Of a stretch of 64,000 bases of DNA, positions 1-12,058 are shown in pieces. Made by a program: the position numbers and the translations under genes. The stretch's first letter is position 1, and each line of letters starts with the position of its first letter. The stretch spans positions 1,426,001 to 1,490,000 of the forward strand of contig JARFIW010000899.1 of the NCBI GenBank assembly GCA_036346225.1, written 5' to 3'. The notes beneath the pieces were generated by a model. The model was not told the origin of the DNA. It was given only the letters and a program-made list of their open reading frames with translations, and did not search any database. The stretch is from Platerodrilus igneus. Lineage: Eukaryota; Arthropoda; Insecta; Coleoptera; Lycidae.

Positions 1-708
1 GACTAAACTAGAGTATGCATCAGTAGTATGGTCTCATCAATACTATACATATATTAATAGATTGGAAGGGATACAAAAGAAATTTTTGAAGGTTATGAAA
101 TTCAGGTTTTCCGATAAGTGCCATGCGGTTAGCTCTTTAGTTAAAAGGCTGCATAAAGCCGATATATTATTTCTACTAAAATTGTACAACAGTTTCATTG
201 TTGCTCCGCATTTACTTCAACTATTTTCTCTCAGGGTACCCGCCGTTAACACGAGATCTAATCAGGTTCTCAATACAATATTCCAACATACAAAATTAGG
301 AACTAATTCTCCTATTCTGAGAAAGGCGTTCCTGTTTAACCTTTGCTCACAAACTAAGAGTCTAGATATATTTTATAGTTCACTTTATACTACTCAGAAT
401 CAATGTAAAACTATTTTGACTTGACTTATTACCAGATATTAGGTTAGCGAGTTTAATTTATAGATTGTAGCTATACATTCCAACGCGATCATAACTTGAA
501 AATATTAAGACCTAGATATATTCATGTATTATGTTATCAGCAAGTTGATAGTGCGGATTTTAGTGCTGTGTTAATTTAGCACTATTAATACATTTAATTA
601 CATTTGTATAACTGTTGTATATATGCCTTTTTCTTGTAATGTTTATTCGTGGTGTGCTGTTATTGAATATTGTGTATAAAATAAAATAAAAAAGAATAAA
701 AATAAAAT
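1..708 (+). mobile_element. 3' end of a jockey/CR1-like non-LTR retrotransposon (cut by window edge)
   Basis: The window opens inside the C-terminal part of a LINE ORF2 and runs through its 3' UTR to an A-rich tail at about 677-705 (repeated AAATAAA-like units). The rest of the element lies left of the window. No target duplication can be tested because the 5' side is missing. Confidence 0.7.
2..424 (+). CDS. LINE reverse-transcriptase C-terminus (partial)
   Basis: The frame is open from base 2, earlier than the first Met, to a stop at 422-424, giving about 140 residues. The visible start reads TKLEYASVVWSHQY followed by RLEGIQKKFLK, which fits the thumb region after the RT core in jockey/CR1-type LINEs (pattern LEYAsvvW..., ...iQkkFLr). 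No catalytic palm motifs are in view because they would lie upstream. Family assignment is from memory of that pattern; the clade within jockey/CR1/L2 cannot be settled from this piece. It looks uninterrupted over its visible length. Confidence 0.7.
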   Translation, partial: TKLEYASVVWSHQYYTYINRLEGIQKKFLKVMKFRFSDKCHAVSSLVKRLHKADILFLLKLYNSFIVAPHLLQLFSLRVPAVNTRSNQVLNTIFQHTKLGTNSPILRKAFLFNLCSQTKSLDIFYSSLYTTQNQCKTILT

Positions 709-916
709 CCCTCGTATAAGCAACATCGAAATCAGAAATATTTTCTCATAAATACAATATTTACTTTGAAATTGCTCATCATTACAAAAGTTAATTTTAT
801 TGAATCAAATAATGAACTCTTAAAATTACGTGTCAACATGCAAGCAGCGATTTCGAATAATAATAATATTGACGATTCTTTCTATATAGAAAGTTGCATT
901 CTTGATACTAAACGAA

Positions 917-1505
917 TCATCATCATCATTAGGTCTTCAGTCCTAGAACTGGTTGGACGCGTACCCTCATTGTTTCCTAATCCGAACCAACCTACACATT
1001 TCCCTGAAATTTGCACAGTCTGCATCTATAACTATCTGTGTGCGAAAGTCTGATCTCGGTCTACCTCTACCTCTCTTTTCCTATCTCTGCTTGTAGTATA
1101 TCCCGTACTATTCCCCAGAAATGCCTTAGAACGAATTCTGTCCTTCTATTTCTCCTATTTTTTCATTTTCCACAGATATCTTTATTCCTCTACTATTGCT
1201 ACAACCTATTTGTTATTAACTTTGTTTGTCCATGCTGCCATCCTCGTACATCTGAAGCACAACATTCTAGAAGGTTTCTATCTCTTTCTGTCTGCTTTTC
1301 CTACTGCCCCTATTTCATAGCTGTACTGTGCTGTGCTCCACACTATGCTTGGAACAGTTTTCTTCTTGTATCTATGTTCGTTGTCTTTGAACATAGCTGC
1401 TGTTCTTTCTTGTTTGATGCAGTTCGGTCACCTTCTTTTGCTTTACAGTTATATTCCCTATTTCTCCGATATTCAGTGGTATGCATTTTTTCGTCACTGA
1501 GTTTT
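917..1505 (-). mobile_element. RTE-like LINE fragment a, 5'-truncated
   Basis: Read on the minus strand this ends in a short ATG/ATC trinucleotide run (917-932), the usual kind of RTE 3' terminus. The 3' UTR block after it (ggtcttcagtcctagaactgg on the + strand) recurs at 22947 and, diverged, near 1510 and 2163. The body carries the decayed C-terminal RT region. Fragment a abuts a second, related fragment at about 1506, so the locus holds stacked copies. Confidence 0.6.
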
Positions 1506-1975
1506 ACATCTTGAAACTGGTTGGACTTGTACCTCAGCTTATTTATTTTCTGAGCTAGCCTACACCGTTCCCTGCAATTCTCACAACAGCCGATATACAT
1601 TACATGTGATTTTCCAATGCTCCACCCGAAGGTACTACATTGGCCAGGAAGCGAGTTTTTTTTACCTGGAAAATTTTGAATTTTGCCAAATCCTTGCTGT
1701 TCCAAGCAAGGTAGGGATCTTTAACGTGCATGACAACACTCACACACGGGACCTCCATTTTACCTCTCATCCGAACGAGGGTGTATTTTTGCGAAAAATG
1801 CTCGCCTAACATTTTTCAAGCGGACCGTGTCGGGATTCGAAGCCGGGACCTAGGGCGTAGTAGTCACACACATACCACTACGCCACGGAGCCGCCTAGCC
1901 GATATACAGCTCGATTCCCTTCTATTGTTTTCTAATTATATGCCTTATTTTACCGAGATTCAGTGGTATGTGAAG
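1506..1975 (-). mobile_element. RTE-like LINE fragment b, split by a SINE
   Basis: 1506-1587 resembles the 3' UTR start seen again at 2160 (ttg-actggttgg-...). After the SINE at 1600-1896 the RTE-like sequence resumes at 1909; it matches fragment a near 1455-1485 (gattcagtggtatg). The SINE target duplication shows the fragment was intact before the SINE arrived. Confidence 0.5.
1600..1896 (-). mobile_element. tRNA-derived SINE, full length, with 12-bp target duplication
   Basis: Flanked by a perfect 12-base direct repeat, agccgatataca, at 1588-1599 and 1897-1908. On the minus strand the element starts with a tRNA-like head. It has a pol III A box (TGGCGTAGTGG) and B box (GCTTCGAATCC) at tRNA spacing. 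A body of about 220 bases ends in the module CCAATG...CATTGG (1614-1643). A 5'-truncated second copy lies at 24335-24574. No known SINE name is claimed. Confidence 0.85.
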
Positions 1976-2399
1976 GGGGTTAAGCAGCCTGTGGCTGCCA
2001 AGGATCCCCCAACACTTAGACATTTGCCGTATTAACAGTTTTCAAGTACATCCTTTTGCGCAATTAACATTAGTTGAGAGTACTGACAAACCAATATCTG
2101 TAGTTGTTTATAATAATCGCCATGTTAAAGTATAGTTATTACTTTTGTCATTAGTTTTTCCATCTTGCGACTGGTTGGAAGCGTACCTCCATTGATTTCT
2201 ATTCTGAGCTAGTCAACACATTTCCCTAAAATTCTCACAGCCTACATCTTTCACTATCTGTGTGCAGTAGTCTAACCTAAGTCTACCTCTATTTCTCTTT
2301 TTTCCTATCCCTGCTTCTAATATTTTTCGCATTATTTCCTCGTGTCTTAGTATGTGGCCTATCATCCTATCGCTCCTATTTTTTACTGTTTTCCTAGGT

Positions 2400-3600
2400 A
2401 GCAGAAATCCTTAACCTCTTGTACGATCTCGTTACCTATTTGTATTATTGTTTTTGATTTATTTCCCCCTCTTTCGCATGCTAGAACTTTAGTTCTATTT
2501 TTGATAATTTTCATACCATATCTCTCTGTTAGAACTGTTTCCATTTCATTAAGAGCAGCTTCTAACTATTCTTTGCTAGATTCTAATACCGCTATATCAT
2601 CTGCAAATCTAAGCATATCAATCTTTTGTCCCTGCATATTAATTCCAAATGTCTTCCTGCATTTAACAGTATTCATTGCCTCTTCCATGTACAACTTAAA
2701 AATTAATGGGGATAAGGCACATCCCTATCTCACCCCTTTCCTAATATTTACTTCTTTACTTTTTTGCTCTAATTCTATTACCGCTGTTTGCTCTTTGTAT
2801 AAGCAATGTACTATCCGTCTATTCCTAGAACTCATTCCAATTTTTTTGAGTATTTCGAACATTTTTTTCCATTTCACATTGTCGAATTATTTTTCCAGAT
2901 CTACAAACCCTATATTCACGCTTTCCCCCTTCTCAATTGTTTTCTTCATTATCACTCTCAGAGCTAATAAAAGAGCCTCCCGTGTTCCCCTGTTTCGACT
3001 AAACCCAAATTGATCTTCTCCCAGTATTTCTTCAGCTCGTTTTCCCATTCGTCTTTGTACAATTCTAGTTAATATCTTTGACACGTGTGCTGTCAAGCTT
3101 ATTGTTCGAAAATTTTCACATCTATCCGCGCCTCTTTTTTTGGTATAGTTACTATAATGTTACATTTGAAATCTTTGGGTATCTCGCCTCTGTCTCATAG
3201 CCTACAAGTCGGAAGAGACGTTCTGTTACTGCTGGGCCAGCGGTTTTTAGAGTTTCTGCTTGCACCTTATCTGTACCCGGCGTCTTACCATTTTTCAGAC
3301 ACTTTAGTGCTAATTCAAACTCATCTCTAAGTATAGGATATCTCAGGTCATCATCTCCAATGTCTGATTCCTGTTCTAATGCTGTTAATTCCTCTCCTGA
3401 ATATAAATTCCCTATATATTCCTGCCATCTAGCTACTTTCTCTACATTTTCTATAATGACGTTTCCTCCCGCATCCTTTATATTTTTGCTATATGGTTTT
3501 ACCTAAAATTCATTTTAATTAATTTATATGCTTCGTCTGTCTTTCCTATTTCCATCTTAGTTTGTACCCCGTTGCACTTTTCATCAATCCATTGTTCTTT
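2400..3600 (-). pseudogene. LINE reverse transcriptase domain, decayed
   Basis: The best-preserved piece, 3096-2887, reads KILTRIVQRR...EDQFGFSRNRGTREA..., which are RT motifs 1-2 with the QFGF..nrGT signature. It ends at an in-frame stop inside the E-K-(stop)-F-D palm motif A. About 290 bases further along, another frame shows ALSPLIFKLYMEEA and then RFADDIAVLE with the catalytic FADD at 2607-2596. Motifs A and C are thus both present but frames are disrupted. Part of the RTE-like element whose endonuclease lies at 3899-4693. Confidence 0.7.
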
Positions 3601-3898
3601 AGCTTTTCTGCATTTGCGAATAATTTCCCATTTTGTGGCTTTGTATCTCTGTTTTCTTGTTTCGTCTGATCTATTTTTGTATTTTCGTCTTTCTTCTATT
3701 AAATTGAGGATATCCTTGGTTATTCATGGTTTCTTATTTTACCTTTGTGTATACCCCAAAATATCTCTGGCCGCCATGTCTAGGCTGGATTTAATGTTAT
3801 TCCATTCTGTTTCTACTTCCTTAGTATCAGAAATTTTCCCAATATCTTTCAGCAATTTCTTTGACTTTTTTCAAATCTTTCGTAGATATCTTTATCTT

Positions 3899-4693
3899 TT
3901 AGCTTCTCAAAGTCAAAGTGCCTTTTTCCGTTACTTTTTTCAGATTTTTAAATTTAAGTGCGGCCTTCATAATTACGATGTTGTGGTCAGTGTCTATATT
4001 TGCTTCCGGGTAGCTTCTACAGTCTTTTACTTGATTTCTAAACCGTTGTCTAACTATAATGTAATCTATGTGATATCTTCCTATATCTACTGGCATCTTC
4101 CACATGTATCGTCTTCTATCATGATGTTGAAATAATGTATTTGTGATCGTTAAGTTGTTCCTATCGCAAAATTCTACCAGTCTATTTCCCCTGTCATTTC
4201 TCGTGCCTAAACCAAATAAACCTACTATCGCTTTTTACCTACCCTCACCTACCACTGCATTAAAATCCCCCGTAATTATTAAATTTTCAAGTCCTTTTAC
4301 ATATCTTAGTATGTCTTGGATATCTTTGTAGATCGCCTCTACCTCTCCCTCACTGTAGCTAGAGGTGGGCATGTATACTTGTGTTATTACTGTATTTAGT
4401 GGTTTAGATTCAAATCTAACCATGAGTACTCTTTCGTTCTCTTGTAAGTAGTTTTCTACACGTCGTCCTATCTTTTTTCGCATAACTATCACCACACCCG
4501 AATTTCCTTCCTCTGATCCTGTATGAATTACCCTGAAGTCTCCACTCCAAAAATCCCTTGCCTCTGGACAGCGGACTTCGCTAATTCCTACTATGTCTAG
4601 TGCTAACCTATCCATTTCGAGTTTCAGATTCTCTAGCTTACTTACTTGTTCAATACATCTGACATTCCACGCTCCCACTCGCAGAATGTTCAC
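3899..4693 (-). pseudogene. LINE apurinic-type endonuclease domain
   Basis: This is the endonuclease half of the RTE-like LINE polyprotein, which in active relatives nicks the target DNA. From the Met at 4693 it shows LRVGAWNVRC (metal-site Asn in WNVR), then ISEVRCPE (catalytic Glu), then IITGDFNAVVG (Asp/Asn pair) at about residues 139-149. The frame breaks after 4235; the DH signature (IDTDHNIVI) is recovered in the piece 3899-4105. The Met start is a guess, as RTE proteins often begin further upstream. Family role is established knowledge; loss of function is inferred from the breaks. Confidence 0.75.
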
Positions 4694-5242
4694 GGATTTT
4701 TTCTATTCTTTCGGATCACATCCCCCGAAGTAGTCCCTTGTCGGAGATCCGAATTGGGGACTATTTTACCTCCGGAATTTTTTACCTCAAAGGATGCGAT
4801 CATGTTTAACAATTTCTGTACGCAGTGTACTTGGGAGGTAATGCGGTGGTTTCCGGTTGCCTTCCACATCGCAGTAGCGTGTCTTAGAATGTCAAACCGT
4901 CGTCTATGGCCTCTGCCAATCTAAGTACCGAAAGTGTCTCTGCCCTTTTCCGGGGACCTATCTAAGCCTGGTTCCTCACTAAAGACTACAATAATTTGGT
5001 TAAACATATAGTTCGGCTTTTTAGGTCATTGATACGCGGAAGCCATTCTACCTGTTCTAGTATTATAGAACGTCGTCAAGGTTCAGGTCCGTTCAGAATG
5101 AACTAAACGAATAATACCAGCAAAATATTCATTCATTTACATAAAATAAAACGTAGTTTTATATACCAAGTGCCTTTTATTATGAATTATAAATTAAAAT
5201 TATGCTCCAATCTACAAAAATGGCGCATTTTCGCGTCATCAT

Positions 5243-5246
<4 letters not shown>

Positions 5247-5298
<52 letters not shown>
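5247..5298. repeat. (TA)n microsatellite, about 26 units
   Basis: Uninterrupted TA dinucleotides. It lies just outside the RTE-like element in a gene-free stretch. Confidence 0.95.
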
Positions 5299-5299
<1 letters not shown>

Positions 5300-5302
<3 letters not shown>

Positions 5303-6064
5303 TAATGTCTAAGGAGCTACTAAGAGTTATAAGGGTTGTTTAGTACAAGATAGTATATGCCAAACAAAAATAATCCACATAATCGATCACATAAACTTAA
5401 AAATGTATGTTTGCCATATGTTATGTATACTAAAATACCATTCAAATATAGTAGTAGAAATTCAGTGCCAAAAGGCAAGTTTAAAATGACTAAGTGGCGT
5501 AGTAAGATGTGAAATGCTCAAGGGTTTATACCGAGTTGAATTTTAAAAAGCCTTTGAAAGTACATTTGCCGTCCAAAAGCCGGATGCGTCTGTAAATGTT
5601 CACTATCAACATGCATCCAGGGTCAAGTGTAATTTTGGTTTCATTTTCTATAGAATCAACTTTTGGACAATATTTGTAAACCCAAAATTATTAGTTATAA
5701 TAACATCGTAAAATGTGATTGGTTGAATGTAAAGATTTAGGACATATATTAGAATTTAGTGTGATTATGATATTGTATTAAAGACATGAACTGTGGTATG
5801 TGCGACACGGACTTAGCTATTTGTGATGAACTTTAGGATGTAGTAGGCTAGTGGAGAATTAACATGGTCGCCTTAGAGAGTAAACAAAGCAGATTATTTT
5901 CGAACCAATTTTGTAAAAGACGTGTTTTCAGAACTGTGCTAGTTTGTATTCAGATATTTTGAAAAAGAAAATAAAAGTAATTGATTTAAAATGAGTTTAA
6001 TTGAAAAGTGGTAAAAAGATACAAGCATCGGAAATATAAAAGGAATAATAGTGATTGTGCGACG
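5300..6064. other. gene-free stretch
   Basis: AT-rich DNA with no ORF of note, no RNA gene and no recognisable repeat. It precedes the 62-base tandem repeat. Confidence 0.5.
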
Positions 6065-6218
6065 ATTAGAAATTGGATATTGGAGTGTGGTGCAAAGTTA
6101 GAAGGTTATCGAGAGTGGTTATACAGATTAGAAGTTGGATATTGGAGTGTGGTTCAAAGTTAGAAGGTCATCGAGAGTGGTTATATAGATTAGAAGTTGG
6201 ATATTGGAGCGGGTTAAA
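6065..6218. repeat. 62-bp tandem repeat, about 2.4 copies
   Basis: Unit starts (attagaa) fall at 6065, 6127 and 6189, each followed by ttggatattggag. The repeat inflates a 117-codon + frame (6073-6426) that has no family signature. A good splice-donor-like CAG|GTGAGT sits at 6412-6420. Confidence 0.85.
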
Positions 6219-6426
6219 GACAGCAGGAGCATTGAGCGGAAACAAGGATACGAGTTGGAGATTGGCACAGGGGAAGTTTGTAGCACGGGGAGCAGTTAAA
6301 ATTCGAGGACACCTGGAAGCTGCACGAGAAGTCAAGAGCATCATTGTGAGGACGTATACGGTGATTAGGATTTTGTGCCAGGATTCAGCGAGGCATCAAC
6401 GGAGTATAGACCAGGTGAGTGTTTAA

Positions 6427-7980
6427 AATCATATTCCTTAATACGTCAAAAATTAGTCATACAAATTTTGGTTGCAATTTAATTTGGCACATAGTAACTT
6501 TGATCTAATTAGAAATTTTGGCATATACAAAAGTAGAGTAGAAATTTTAATAGTAAAACAAAAGAGTGCACTTTGGTTGGACGTAGCACATCTACTTATA
6601 ACGGAATCCACTATAAGTAGTTTGAATACCCTGAGATTAAGAGTTTTATATAGTCGAGGCATTGCAATAAATATTTAATAAAAGAACCAACCAATCGGTG
6701 CAAGTACTGGGAGTGCATTAGGTGTGCACATTTTTTGAGTAAAAAGTAATAAAAAAAGGGGGGGTAGAATAATATATATATATATTATGGGTAAGTAAGA
6801 TTTTTAATAGTAGGAAACGGAAAATGAATGTCTACTAGACTTTTTTCTGCAACCGCGTGGGCTAGATAGCTCAAGGATAAGCCGATATTTTCTACAAGCC
6901 GGATGAACAAGTTGGTGACTTACTATGAGGACAATTGATTAGCCAGACCCAACCACAGCTGCTGGATGTTGAAAGAAGCAACCATCTCGTATCGATTTTT
7001 GTCCTTGTCATCGCACCAATTCCTTATTTCTGCATTTAACCAGAAGCAGTGGCACAGTTATGATACAGATTAGTTTATAACATCCATTTATGTTTTGAAG
7101 ATAAATTACTAAAGGACAGTAGTTGAGTCTAACTTTTGGAGCATTTGCTTATAATATTAAATTATTCTCTGATTTGCGTTGTCAGATCTATATTTGATAG
7201 TGAGCGCTCTAATAGCAAACTTCCCATGACGCCAGATACCTTGTAGAAGTTTTACAAGTTGGGAATAGAGAATATTTTTATATAACAAATGCTCACAAGA
7301 TTACTTTAATCTGTATAATTTGTTAATATAAACTTAATAGCTATGATTCATCTATAAAATTATTGAAAGAAATGCTGTTTTAGCCTTTGTGCGTATGGTA
7401 GTTCATGGTGTGGGTGTGTTTTTGATGAATTCTGGGTCCATGGGGATCGCGGAATAGTTCCATCTTGACGTTTAAAGTTCTGCAAGTAGGCTATAAGGTA
7501 AACGTTAACGTACTGTACTACCTTGCACTCAAATACCATGGCAATTATTTTTATTTATAAAGTTTTTATGTTCAGGCCTTCTTTTTTCTTTTATCTTTGT
7601 ATGGGTAAAACCCCGTCTACTCGCCGATTGACCCCGGTCATTCTCACATTGTCGTTCCAGTTACGTCCAGGCAGGAAGCATAAATTTTGACGCCCTGACG
7701 TGCAGTCCCGATTTTGTTTGGCTTAACTTTTACCTCGATTCTGTTTTGTTTAACTTCTGGGCCGATTTTTTTTACTGCTCAATTTCCTACATTACCCACT
7801 TTTCTCGGCCTAATGTTGCTTAATTTTTACCTTCCAGCTGGTATTGATTTTTTTTTTCGGCCCTTTGGTGTCCCTCACATAGCAATCAATTTTTCTTATT
7901 TCTTGTGTGGGTTCGATCTTCTTAAATTTTGATTTTGTTGTCTTTCTTGATCGCTTAATATCCTTGGTTGGCTCATTTCA
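6427..7980. other. gene-free stretch before the BEL/Pao remnant
   Basis: Only short frames. 7700-7935 has a loose repetition of gatttt-g-ttt-gcttaa-like units, resembling the leader array at 26098-26395 in reverse orientation; this may be the leader of an LTR element. No LTR partner was found. Confidence 0.4.
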
Positions 7981-9560
7981 GATTATCAGAATTGTGTTTT
8001 CGCCAATAATTGTAAAGAATCGGACAACAGAAATTCAAAATCTTACTAACGCAGATCAGTAGAGTCACGTTGAAACTTATAACAACCCAGCGGACATAAT
8101 TTCTAGAGGCGCAAGTGCTGCAGACTTTGCTAATAATTACATGTGGTGGCATGGTCCACAATTCTTGCTTGATATAAATTTCGCACCTAAGACGTTTGAG
8201 TCGAAGGGTACCAACGAAATTGAAGCTAAAATATTACAACTCACAAGCGCGTCTGATTTTGACAAAAATTTATCAGAATTTTTGCACAGTATTTTTTCAA
8301 GATATTCTAGACTCAATAAACTAATTGGAGTTATAGCGGCATGCAAACGGTTTATTTTAACTGTAGTAACAAACACAATAAAAATTTAACTGAACTTACT
8401 CTAAACGAATTAAACAAAATTGATCAGGCGATTGCGATCGCTAAAGAAATTGAATCTTTGAAAAAATTCCCAAAAAATTGACAGAAAGTCCAAAATCTTA
8501 TCTTTGAATCCCTTTTTGGACGAAAACGGAGTTTTATTCATGAGCGGTCGTTTACGTCACGCTAACTTACAATTCGATAATAAACGTCCAGTATTGTTAT
8601 CAAAGGGTTGACTTTGTGATTTGGTTGTATCACACGCTCACGCCTATAGCTTGCATTACAGCACACAAGATAAAAAAATAGGCCCGTTACTGAAAGAAAT
8701 GCTATTATTTTTCAGACATAATCCTTCAAAAGCCTACCCAAAAATGTCGGATCTTCCGGCGTACCGTACAGAACCTAATGTGAGAGCATTTATCCCAGTT
8801 GGTACTGACATTTTCGAACAGTTTTCTATTAAAGAAGGTTCTCGTAAATCAAAAAGGATTATTAAATCATATGGTTGTGCCTTCATATGCATTTGGACTA
8901 AAGCGGCTCATTTTAAGCTGGCTGGCCGACAAGTTAACTAGGGAAGCATTCATTTCGACGCTCAAACGATTTGTAGGTAGACGGAGCTTACCTGGCGACA
9001 TATTTTGCGATAATGGCACTAATTATTTAGGGGCTGCTAACGAGCTACGGAATAAAATTAATTTTTTAAAAGACGAACACACTCAAAATGCTATAAAGGG
9101 AGAAGTTAGCTCCCATAATAGTAAATTTCAGTTTAACGTGCCGAAGGGTCCTTATATGCGAGGATCATGGGAAGCGGCAGTAAAATCATTAAAAAGACAA
9201 ATTTTTAAAACGGCCTCAAATGCAAATCTTACTTTTATTGAGTTATACATGCTAATGATTGCAATAGAAAGTATCCTGAATTGCTGACCTTTAATACCTT
9301 TATCTGAAGATTCCAATGATTTGAACTATCTTACCCCTGGTCATCCCTTGATTGGAGACAACTTAAATGACATACCAGAGATTGATATAAGCAACGAAAA
9401 AACAAACAAACTTTCTAGATGACAATATGGAACAACGCATGCAACAAGAATTTTGTCAGAATAGAGTAAAGAATATTTACAGTAACTGCAGAAACGTCAA
9501 AAAGAGCGAATCATTTATAATACCAGCCCAACTAGTAATTACAGTTTGTAAATCGACATA
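7981..9560 (+). pseudogene. BEL/Pao retrotransposon pol remnant (RNase H end and integrase)
   Basis: The segment reads, through breaks: a frame with TTEIQNLTNADQ then YNNPADIISRG (8075-8115), typical of the BEL/Pao RNase H/integrase linker (..NPADliSRG), and MWWHGPQFLL. Then LFMSGRLRHA, a block resembling the integrase N-terminal approach but with its zinc finger apparently deleted. From about 8880 comes the integrase core: IWTKAAHFKLA, DNGTNYLGAANEL (second catalytic Asp), GSWEAAVKSLK (catalytic Glu) and LTPGHPLIGD near 9330. In-frame stops (for example at 8067 and 8611) and frame changes make it dead. In active relatives this protein integrates the cDNA. Confidence 0.85.
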
Positions 9561-9706
9561 AACCATATTAGTTTTATGACTTAAACTTAAGATAATTGTT
9601 CATGTAGCGTTTAACGAACGTTAATTGACAATTTATTCGCATTATTCTATATTAATTTGTGTTTTTTCTTTTCTTTTTTTGAAAACCTTTTGAAATTACG
9701 AATTTC

Positions 9707-9718
9707 AAGGAAGGCGGC
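9707..9718 (+). other. polypurine tract-like motif of the BEL/Pao element
   Basis: The purine-rich run aaggaaggcggc stands three bases before TGTTGCATTACG. A polypurine tract followed by TG is expected at the 3' LTR boundary. Confidence 0.5.
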
Positions 9719-9721
9719 TTA

Positions 9722-11060
9722 TGTTGCATTACGATTTGTTAATCGTATTAATTAAATTTAGTTGTCATTGATCAATTTTAATTAGAATTAGTTATATTCA
9801 TGATTTCGTATTTAAGCGTGAGGCAGCCTGAGGCTGTTGGGTTCTCTTAATAAGTTGTAACATACTGTTTTAATACGCTCTAATTAGTTCTATGATTTCT
9901 AAAAATAGTTATTTTCTAGTTTAATTTTAGCATTCTAATTATTAGAATGAAGGTCTTGTAGCATAAATATGTCTGCAAGACTACCCAAGTAGCGTCCTAG
10001 CGAAGTTTCCAGGAAGATCTAATCCAAGAGTTAATCAATTTTTCTAAAGGCACTTTACTTCAAAGGCACTAAACATGTCAGATTAGTTGCTATCTATGAT
10101 TAAATGTCAATCATGTTTTAGGATCCTATTTATGTCAGGGTGGTCGGAAGCAATTTTTCAATTAGCGGAGTACTCAACTAAAATTAGTTCCGAGATCTAC
10201 TTGTGTGGCTATCTTAGGGCAATTGGCAGTTTAATTAATCTTAAAGATTTACGACCGGCGTATCCTAAGCCGAGTATGAGAGCCAAGAAAGGGGTTATTT
10301 TTCAATTAACTTAAATGTATATAAGGATGCCAGCCGGTGGTAATCGCGGTTGTTTATTTCCAGACGCGTTAGAGTCTAAAGCTCGCGGACTTGCAGATTG
10401 AGTAAAGTGTTTTATTTCTCTGAATTCAAGTGCGTGCCGTTATGTTCAAAGTTAGTTTATTTCTCTGAGTAAGTAATTATTATATATGGTATTACCATGA
10501 ACTCAAGGCTGTGTTACGCATCATCAGTCATTTATTTGTTTAAATACAGTATTTGTCGACTTCCATAACATACAACTTCGGGTTAAAGCTCCGCTCAAGT
10601 AATTTAATCCCGTTAGGTTATTGTTTAAAGACCGCATCTTTAGAAGGGTTTCCTATTTTATTGTGTTTCGACGTTGTCCGAGGCTTGTAATAACTAAGCC
10701 ACGAATTCCGTTACTGTACTATTTGACCCGTGTGAAGGTCGTGTTTTTCCTGTTATTGACGACCCCGTGATTAAAGGAAGGTCGTTTCAGTATGCAAGTT
10801 AAGTAGACTACGGTAGCGTTAATTAATTATATGTATTGGGGTGTTTGCACCCAGAACTGTTGTTAATATTCATAAAATAAGGGCTTTAGAATTAATTAGT
10901 TAAGTTGTGTTTGTGCTAGCCGGAGACTTTAAAAGATTTGCCCCTGTGAAGTGAAGTATTTTCTGTCCTGCAATCTTGGTTCATCGCCCACGAACAAGGT
11001 GCGACGAGAGCTATTACCGCGATCGGTCCATGGGCCGTTTAATTCCCATGGTGGCGCCCT
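9722..11060 (+). mobile_element. probable BEL/Pao 3' LTR (end uncertain)
   Basis: It starts with TGTTGCATTACG after a purine tract and about 400 bases after the recognisable integrase end. It contains a strong TATA box (TATATAAGG, 10318-10326) followed at 10350 by sequence rich in short GC patches, fitting U3 then R/U5. No second copy is in the window, so the right end (set near 11060) is a guess. Confidence 0.4.
10318..10326 (+). promoter_or_regulatory. TATA box in the presumed BEL/Pao LTR
   Basis: TATATAAGG, with a GC-richer stretch starting about 25-30 bases downstream, as expected for an LTR promoter. Confidence 0.4.
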
Positions 11061-11950
11061 ATTGTAAATAATGTTAATTACTGTATAATTTTGTATGCAT
11101 ATGTAATTAGGTTAAGTTAGTTAGTAGCCCATTTAATAAAACAATTGGAATTTTGTCTTAGTGTGTTGTTGTTTAATGAACCTCCCCTTCTCACCGACTG
11201 CAGCAGCTTGCGAGGCAATGTCCCGAAACGTGAGGGTAATATAGTGTTAGAGGTCCTTCCCATTTATTATTTATTGTTAATTGGATACCCTCACGCGGTA
11301 GGTAAATATTCAAATTACAAAGTGTTGTACAAAACCGGTCTGTCTCGTGATGTCCTCCCAGGGTAAACTAGCTATTATTTTTACAATATGCGTTAATAAA
11401 GGGTCTGTGTGTTTACTAAATTTTATTTCTTTCTACTTTGTAGGGCACCGAGTGTCCTCGAAAAACGTTAGTAGGGAAATTGCGTCCTTTACTAAGATCA
11501 AACAAATTACAGTGCATTGCTCGACAATTTCGTGATATTATTTTTTACACCTAGTCCTTATCCAGCTATCGAATTATCACAATCTTTTACGAACATTACT
11601 CGAACAGGACTTTTGACTAGCACGGTATACATTTATAAAAGAAAGTAAATTTAACGAGTACTAAATTAAGAGAAAGTAAGAAGAATTAATGGAAATTTAC
11701 ACAAAAGAAATATGCTGTCCACACGTTTCGTCCTAATTGAGGCTCAATAGGACATGAGTAACAAACTTGTAATTTTTAGCACAGACACTTTATGAGAAGT
11801 ACACAGTATCGCCAAATTCACAGTTTGTGTTTTCGTATTGCTTCACCTGACATCGCAAATATTGGGAAGAGTAGTGCCAGAGAAGATCTGGTCCGCTTTT
11901 TTCAATAGCCAAGAATAACATTTATAAAGAACGAAAATTTAATGAGTACT
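11061..11950. other. gene-free stretch
   Basis: Short frames only. Two similar pieces (near 11630 and 11920: acatttataaa-gaa...gagtactaa) suggest a small local duplication. No family recognised. Confidence 0.4.
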
Positions 11951-11959
11951 AATTTTAAC

Positions 11960-12058
11960 TAGGTGATGCCGTACTTCCCAAAAAGTGTCTAAGATAGTAA
12001 GATTCCTTCTCTGATTCATCCTCCACCTCAGGACGAGGAGAAATTCAAGATGGCAGAA
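11960..12058 (+). repeat. second copy of the gypsy element's 3' internal end
   Basis: 12011-12058 (ctgattcatcctccacc ... tggcagaa) matches 17748-17793, which is the internal 3' end including the integrase stop and purine tract. Weaker similarity reaches back to about 11960. So the 5' LTR here is preceded by internal sequence, not by a target site. Confidence 0.7.

Larger units (their letters stand above)
2160..5090 (-). mobile_element. RTE-like LINE, near full length, decayed
   Basis: On the minus strand the order is 5' UTR (about 5090-4694), endonuclease (4693-3899), RT (about 3600-2400) and 3' UTR (to about 2160). The reading frame is broken several times, so it is not active. Endonuclease and RT order and wording fit the RTE/BovB-like LINEs that insect annotations often label craniofacial development protein 2-like. 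The exact clade would need a tree. The 3' junction with fragment b is not sharply resolved. Confidence 0.7.

Noticed and set aside
1038..1514. 158-codon + frame rich in Ser/Phe/Leu
   Set aside because: It is the antisense of the decayed RTE-like reverse transcriptase region.
2501..3013. 170-codon hydrophobic + frame
   Set aside because: Antisense of the RTE-like RT, whose palm motifs are visible on the minus strand.
3572..4135. 187-codon + frame
   Set aside because: Antisense of the LINE endonuclease/RT; no family signature of its own.
6073..6426. 117-codon + frame
   Set aside because: Half of it is the 62-base tandem repeat and no domain is recognisable; a splice-donor-like site at its end is not enough to call a gene.
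7714..7932. 72-codon Phe/Leu-rich + frame
   Set aside because: Arises from T-rich leader-like repeats; no start context or family signature.
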